In this document: positions 58,763-64,000 of the stretch, one piece after another
Position numbering within the stretch: position 1 is the first letter of the stretch
Layout of the letters: every line of letters starts with the position of its first letter
Source: Collinsella sp.
GTDB taxonomy: Bacteria; Actinomycetota; Coriobacteriia; Coriobacteriales; Coriobacteriaceae
Assembly: GCA_018382125.1 (NCBI GenBank)
Contig: JAGZQO010000002.1
Coordinates: forward strand, 62,001-126,000
Direction: 5' to 3'
DNA length: 64,000 bases
Made by a program: the position numbers and the translations under genes
Notes under the pieces: generated by a model
Told to the model about the DNA's origin: nothing
Database searches by the model: none
Seen by the model: only the letters and a program-made list of their open reading frames with translations

Positions 58763-59443
58763 CTACTCGGGCCAAATAAATTGCGTGCGGCCGGCCTCGC
58801 CGCCATCGATCAGCAGGCTCTGCCCGGTCATAAACCGGTTGGTCACGCCCACAAAGTAGATCCACTCGGCGATCTCTTGGGCGGTGGCCCAGCGCTTAAG
58901 CGGTGTGAGCTCCATAATCTGGTTCCACAGGTGTTCGTCTTCCATCACGCAACGGTTGAGCGGCGTGATAACGCCGCCCGGGTCCACACTGTTGGCGATG
59001 GCCTGCGGTGCCAGCCGGTTTGCAAGGTTCTTGGTGTAGGCGATAATGCCGCCCTTGCTGGCAGCATAGGCGGGAAACTCCGATCCCGTATGCCCGCTCG
59101 CCGACCCCACATTGACCACGGATTTAATAGCCGGCGCCGGCTTGGCGGCAAGCCCCTCCCCCACAAAGGCGTAGCGCTCGGTCACATTGATGGTGCCACA
59201 CAGGTTAGCGGCGATGTCGTCGGCCGAATCCTGCGTACCGGCAACGTTCACGATTACCTGGGGTTCAAGGTCGCCTGGAAACGAGTCCGGCTCGCGGACA
59301 TCAACGATCAGATGGCGGTAGCGCTCGTGTTCGATCGCCGCCGGCAGCAGATCAAAGCCCACGACCTCGTGGCCCTCGTCCAAAAAGCGCTGCACGCACG
59401 CGGCTCCGATACCGCCCGAAGCGCCCGTGATCAAAACCCGCAT
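58763..59443 (-). CDS. Short-chain dehydrogenase/reductase
   Basis: The 226-residue Rossmann-fold enzyme has GASGGIGAACVQRF at residues 7-20, VNVAGTQDSADD near 86, the catalytic Ser in VVNVGSASGHTG near 115, YAASK near 127 and a late FMTGQSLLIDGGE. All catalytic residues are present. It resembles hydroxysteroid dehydrogenases of the SDR superfamily, but the substrate cannot be assigned. AAGGAG overlaps the stop of the preceding transporter gene, so they share an operon. Confidence 0.87.
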   Translation of the reverse strand: MRVLITGASGGIGAACVQRFLDEGHEVVGFDLLPAAIEHERYRHLIVDVREPDSFPGDLEPQVIVNVAGTQDSADDIAANLCGTINVTERYAFVGEGLAAKPAPAIKSVVNVGSASGHTGSEFPAYAASKGGIIAYTKNLANRLAPQAIANSVDPGGVITPLNRCVMEDEHLWNQIMELTPLKRWATAQEIAEWIYFVGVTNRFMTGQSLLIDGGEAGRTQFIWPE

Positions 59444-59452
59444 ACTTGCTCC

Positions 59453-60175
59453 TTAGGCGGTTGCGTGGCGCTCGAGGTACTCGGAGCCCACGTTCTCGCG
59501 CTCCCAGCCGCGCACGACCTTGTAGCCCACGGGGCTCAGGAAGACCTCGCACAGCAGCTCGGCAACAGCACCGGTCAGCGAGCACATAAGGACCTGCACC
59601 CAGGTCCAACCAAAGAACGTGTGGCTCACCACAATGGCAAAGACCAGGTTGTCGATAAACTGGCCAACACCTGTGGACACATAGGAGCGGAAGGCGAAGC
59701 TCGCAAAGTTATTCTTTTTGAGCATACGGCCGAGCGACTGGTTGAGCGTGGAGTTGACCACGGCAGAAACGAGCATTGCCAGCGAAGAGCCCAGCACCAC
59801 GTACCAGGTGCCGCCGATGGTGGCGTTAAGGGCAGTGTTGACCTCGATCATACCCGTGTCGTAGTAAGCACCCCACATGCCGGGCGTGAGCGAGCATGCC
59901 CAAAAGCACAGGCTCACGGCAAGGTTGACCGCCAGTGCGAGGATAGAGATTTTGATGGATGCCTTGGCGCCAAAGCGCTTGCAGATCATGTCCTGGCACA
60001 AAAACGAAACCCAGCTCACCACAAAGCCGCAATCGAGTGCCAGATACGGCAGGCTGATAAGCTCTTTGTTGGCCAGCAGGTTCATCATGATGACGCTCAC
60101 GAAAAACAGCGAAACCGTTGCCGCGGGAATGCTCCGCAACAGGACCTTGTAGTCCTCCATGACCTTCTTGATCAT
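59453..60175 (-). CDS. VUT-family queuosine precursor transporter (YhhQ-like)
   Basis: The 240-residue membrane protein has about six helices with SVIMMNLLANKELISLPY and LALDCGFVVSWVSFLCQDMICKRFG near the start and GVGQFIDNLVFAIVVSHTF near 165. The family imports queuosine precursors such as preQ0 and preQ1. It is the first gene of a two-gene unit with the SDR. A stem at 60203-60231 lies upstream but does not match a known preQ1 riboswitch. Confidence 0.85.
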   Translation of the reverse strand: MIKKVMEDYKVLLRSIPAATVSLFFVSVIMMNLLANKELISLPYLALDCGFVVSWVSFLCQDMICKRFGAKASIKISILALAVNLAVSLCFWACSLTPGMWGAYYDTGMIEVNTALNATIGGTWYVVLGSSLAMLVSAVVNSTLNQSLGRMLKKNNFASFAFRSYVSTGVGQFIDNLVFAIVVSHTFFGWTWVQVLMCSLTGAVAELLCEVFLSPVGYKVVRGWERENVGSEYLERHATA

Positions 60176-60202
60176 TATGTACTCCTTTGGTTTTAGGTTT
60201 AA

Positions 60203-60231
60203 CGAGCAGGATATCGGACCCGAACTGCTCG
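60203..60231 (-). promoter_or_regulatory. Leader stem-loop upstream of the VUT transporter
   Basis: CGAGCAG pairs with CTGCTCG around a 15-base loop in the leader of the transporter gene, followed on that strand by GTTAAACCTAAAACC and then the ribosome site. PreQ1 aptamers occur at this position in relatives, and the A-rich tail is suggestive, but the canonical aptamer is not present. Confidence 0.25.
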
Positions 60232-60331
60232 GACGCCCCGGTCTTGAGACGACGGTGGGTATGATAGCCGCTCACACGGCATCAGGCAAGCAAGCGGCGC
60301 GGCAGCCCCGCAGGGCCACCGCGCCGATGCG

Positions 60332-61945
<1,614 letters not shown>

Positions 61946-62095
61946 GCGGATCCTTTCTTGCATTGAGTGCATTACGTCGTTGTAACCGCACTATTGTAGC
62001 CGCGAAATCCCGCTCTAGAGCGCCTATCAGGACAAATTCATCAGTTGGGGCCTGGGTAGCCGGCCCAATCAGCATTTGCCTCTTGCGTAACTGTG

Positions 62096-62115
62096 CACAG
62101 TATATAAATACTGTG
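62096..62115. promoter_or_regulatory. Operator-like palindrome upstream of the GntR gene
   Basis: CACAGTATATAAATACTGTG is an inverted repeat of CACAGTAT/ATACTGTG. GntR regulators of the YtrA type bind such sites upstream of their own ABC-transporter operons. It lies 45 bases before the start codon. Confidence 0.55.
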
Positions 62116-62160
62116 CTTACCGGTTATATACACGTGTAGCCCATCAGCTAAGGAGCCGCT

Positions 62161-62541
62161 GTGGACATCATCCTATCCAATTCGAGCGATAAACCCATCT
62201 ACGAGCAAATAGCCTCGCAGGTCAAAGCTCAGATCCTTTCGGGCACGCTCGCTGCGGGAGCCAAACTCCCCAGCATCCGTGCACTCGCGAGCGACCTTGG
62301 CGTGAGCGTCATCACCACCAAGCGCGCCTACGCCGACCTGGAGCGGCTCGGGTTTATCTGCACCGTGCAGGGCAAGGGCTGCTTTGTCGCCGAGGGCAAC
62401 CAGGAGCTTTTGCGCGAAAACCAGCTCTGCCATATCGAAGAGCTGCTTGCGAAAGCGGCGAGCCAAGCCGAAACCCTGGGCGTCACGCGCGACAAGCTGC
62501 ACGAGATGCTCGACCTGGTAGCCCCCGAAACCATGCAGTAG
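62161..62541 (+). CDS. GntR-family (YtrA-type) regulator
   Basis: The 126-residue protein has a GntR winged helix (KPIYEQIASQVKAQILSGTL, LPSIRALASDLGVSVITTKRAYADLE) and only a short tail, as in the YtrA subfamily that controls ABC transporters. It starts at GTG with AAGGAGCC upstream. It is the first gene of an operon with an ABC ATPase and permease, and the palindrome at 62096 is its likely operator. Confidence 0.9.
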   Translation: MDIILSNSSDKPIYEQIASQVKAQILSGTLAAGAKLPSIRALASDLGVSVITTKRAYADLERLGFICTVQGKGCFVAEGNQELLRENQLCHIEELLAKAASQAETLGVTRDKLHEMLDLVAPETMQ

Positions 62542-62564
62542 CCATCTGCAAGAAAGGCTATACC

Positions 62565-63446
62565 ATGCAAAACTTGTTAGAACTCAAAGGTGTCTCACGC
62601 CGCGTGAGCGACCGTTTTTCGCTGCGTGATGTCACGCTCGCCGTGGAACCCGGCCAGATCGTCGGCTTTGTTGGTGCCAACGGTGCCGGCAAAACAACGA
62701 CGATTCGAGCCGCGCTCGGGCTTATCAAGCTCGATGCCGGCGAGGTGCGCCTGTTTGGGCAGCGCTGTGGCGCCGACGCGCCCGGTGAAGCGCAGCGTTG
62801 TCTGCGCACTCGTGTCGGCCTCGTGCTAGACACGTGTCCTTTCCCTTCTACACTCAAGGTGACCGAAGTTGAAGCACTCGTAAGCCCGGCGTACCCCACC
62901 TGGAGCCACGGCACCTTCGCCGACCTCATTAGCCGATTTGGCCTCGATCCCAAGGCAAAGGTCAAGGACCTCTCCCGCGGCATGGGCATGAAGCTGCAAC
63001 TTACCTGCGCGCTCAGCCACAATGCCAAGCTGCTCGTTTTGGACGAAGCCACTGCGGGCCTCGATCCCATGGCACGCGAGGAACTGCTTGATGAGCTGCT
63101 TGCCTTTGTCGCCGACGGCCAGCACAGCGTGTTGCTCTCGAGCCACATTACGTCCGATCTCGATCGCACCGCTGATCGCGTCATCTGCATCGATGCTGGC
63201 TCGATTGTGTTTGACCTGCCGCGCGAGGATATTACCGACCGCGCCGGCATCGCCCACTGTACCCAAGCACAGGCCGCCGAGCTTATGGTTTGCGTCGAAG
63301 GCGCCCGTGCCGTCCACCACGCCTACAGCGTGGACGTGCTCGTGCCCAACCGTCGCGAAACGCTCGAGACCTTCCCCGAGATTCCCTGCGATCGGGCAAC
63401 CATTGACGACTATCTGCGCCTCACGCTGAAAGGGACTTCGAAATGA
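62565..63446 (+). CDS. ABC transporter ATP-binding protein
   Basis: The 293-residue ATPase has Walker A FVGANGAGKTTTIRAAL near residue 35, Q-loop region TLKVTEVEAL, signature LSRGMGMKLQLTCAL near 140 and Walker B LLVLDEATAGLDP near 160, with the switch histidine in LLSSHITSD. It fits the YtrB/BcrA type. The ATG is preceded by AAGAAAGG. Its stop overlaps the start of the permease (ATGA). Confidence 0.92.
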   Translation: MQNLLELKGVSRRVSDRFSLRDVTLAVEPGQIVGFVGANGAGKTTTIRAALGLIKLDAGEVRLFGQRCGADAPGEAQRCLRTRVGLVLDTCPFPSTLKVTEVEALVSPAYPTWSHGTFADLISRFGLDPKAKVKDLSRGMGMKLQLTCALSHNAKLLVLDEATAGLDPMAREELLDELLAFVADGQHSVLLSSHITSDLDRTADRVICIDAGSIVFDLPREDITDRAGIAHCTQAQAAELMVCVEGARAVHHAYSVDVLVPNRRETLETFPEIPCDRATIDDYLRLTLKGTSK

Positions 63447-64000
63447 AACGTGCCTTTATGTCCGAGCTCGCCATCGTTCGCACGCTCACCCCGAGCATCG
63501 CGGGTGTCGGGCTGTTCATCTTCGTCGTGTTGACCCTCGCCAACGCGACAGACGGCGATTCCGGTATGAGCGCCGGCGCCTGTGCGGTCAGCGCAATGTC
63601 GCCCATCATAATCATGAACTCGCTAGCTGGCTACGATAACCAAAACGGCTGGGAGCGTTATCGAGCAACGTTGCCCTTCTCGCGCAAAGACATATTTTGC
63701 GCACGCTACCTGTGCATCGTTGTCTTCTCGGTCGTCATGGCATGTGCAGCCACGCTTTTGAGCATCGCCTCCATCCCGCTCTTCAACAGCGCGGGCATTC
63801 CTTCGACGGGACAGACGATCTTTGGAATCGCAACCGCCTCGGCGGCATCAATGCTCATCTCCCTCATGATGGTATTCTTGGCACAGCCGCTGTTCTTCCG
63901 ATTTGAACACATGGAGGCGCTGCGCCTATCCCTTGGCCTGTTTGCCCTGTTTGGCTGCGGCACCATGGCAATGCTGAGTTCCTCCAACCCCATCAGCAAC
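63443..64000 (+). CDS. ABC-2 type permease, cut by the window edge
   Basis: The readable 186 residues start MKRAFMSELAIVRTLTPSI and contain four hydrophobic segments. YDNQNGWERYRATLPFSRKD near residue 65 is typical of ABC-2 permeases of the YtrC/lantibiotic-immunity-like type. The ATG overlaps the stop codon of the ATPase gene, so the subunits are translationally coupled. The gene continues beyond 64000. Confidence 0.88.
   Translation, partial: MKRAFMSELAIVRTLTPSIAGVGLFIFVVLTLANATDGDSGMSAGACAVSAMSPIIIMNSLAGYDNQNGWERYRATLPFSRKDIFCARYLCIVVFSVVMACAATLLSIASIPLFNSAGIPSTGQTIFGIATASAASMLISLMMVFLAQPLFFRFEHMEALRLSLGLFALFGCGTMAMLSSSNPISN

Noticed and set aside
60203..60231. PreQ1 riboswitch upstream of the queuosine-precursor-type transporter
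   Set aside because: A stem is present, but the conserved aptamer sequence is not; kept only as a low-confidence leader hairpin.

Overview
The window looks like chromosome of a high-GC Gram-positive gut anaerobe of the class Coriobacteriia, most likely Collinsella or a close relative. The evidence is GC-rich third positions, strong AGGAGG-type ribosome sites, a choloylglycine (bile salt) hydrolase, a reverse rubrerythrin, LAxTG-type surface proteins and an actinobacterial PdxR/PdxS/PdxT block. The genus is an inference. No rRNA, tRNA, CRISPR array, prophage or transposase gene was seen.

Layout. 1-2.2 kb: iron-type alcohol dehydrogenase with the first codons of a following gene, and a rubrerythrin. 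2.2-3.8 kb: a DUF559-like putative nuclease gene between two 121-bp repeats in the same orientation; each repeat supplies the stop codon of the gene it abuts (nuclease and pdxR). 3.8-6.8 kb: pdxR divergent from pdxST (vitamin B6). 6.8-11.2 kb: several palindromes, an RGG-repeat protein, an MFS exporter, a peptide deformylase and a LysR regulator. 11.3-16.4 kb: an apparent operon of an amidohydrolase-like protein, two neutral-ceramidase-like proteins and a PTS EIIBC whose fifth codon is an amber stop. 16.6-22.6 kb: a helix-turn-helix/aminotransferase fusion with operator-like palindromes, a LysR/EamA divergent pair and a Kup potassium transporter. 22.6-26.3 kb: a Tat lipoprotein esterase between two identical 38-bp terminators, a bile salt hydrolase and a degenerate deformylase. 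26.5-31.9 kb: an AzgA-like purine permease and two tandem surface proteins, duplicated together with the 3' end of the permease gene.

32-43.7 kb: an esterase, a uracil permease, a MetE-like protein with a LysR and a HAD phosphatase, then a TPP riboswitch with terminator controlling thiM, a thiamine-binding protein and thiE; next a patatin, a flavodoxin-like protein, an ArsC-like protein, a CobW-type GTPase and TrmL. 43.8-50.7 kb: a frameshifted AAA ATPase, a UvrA-like ABC protein, an intact ATPase paralogue in the opposite orientation, and a TetM-type ribosomal protection GTPase. 51-64 kb: mostly housekeeping and transport (GNAT, RsmJ, RlmA, MATE, a second LysR/EamA pair, Ung, SDR, a queuosine-precursor-type transporter, RF3) and a GntR/ABC transporter operon that runs off the right edge.

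The most unusual signals are the gene-plus-121-bp-repeat arrangement near 2.2-3.8 kb, the habit of palindromes to sit exactly on stop codons across the window, the ceramidase-like/PTS operon, and several degenerate or fused enzymes (HTH-aminotransferase, HMIDH deformylase, amidohydrolase without its HxH motif).
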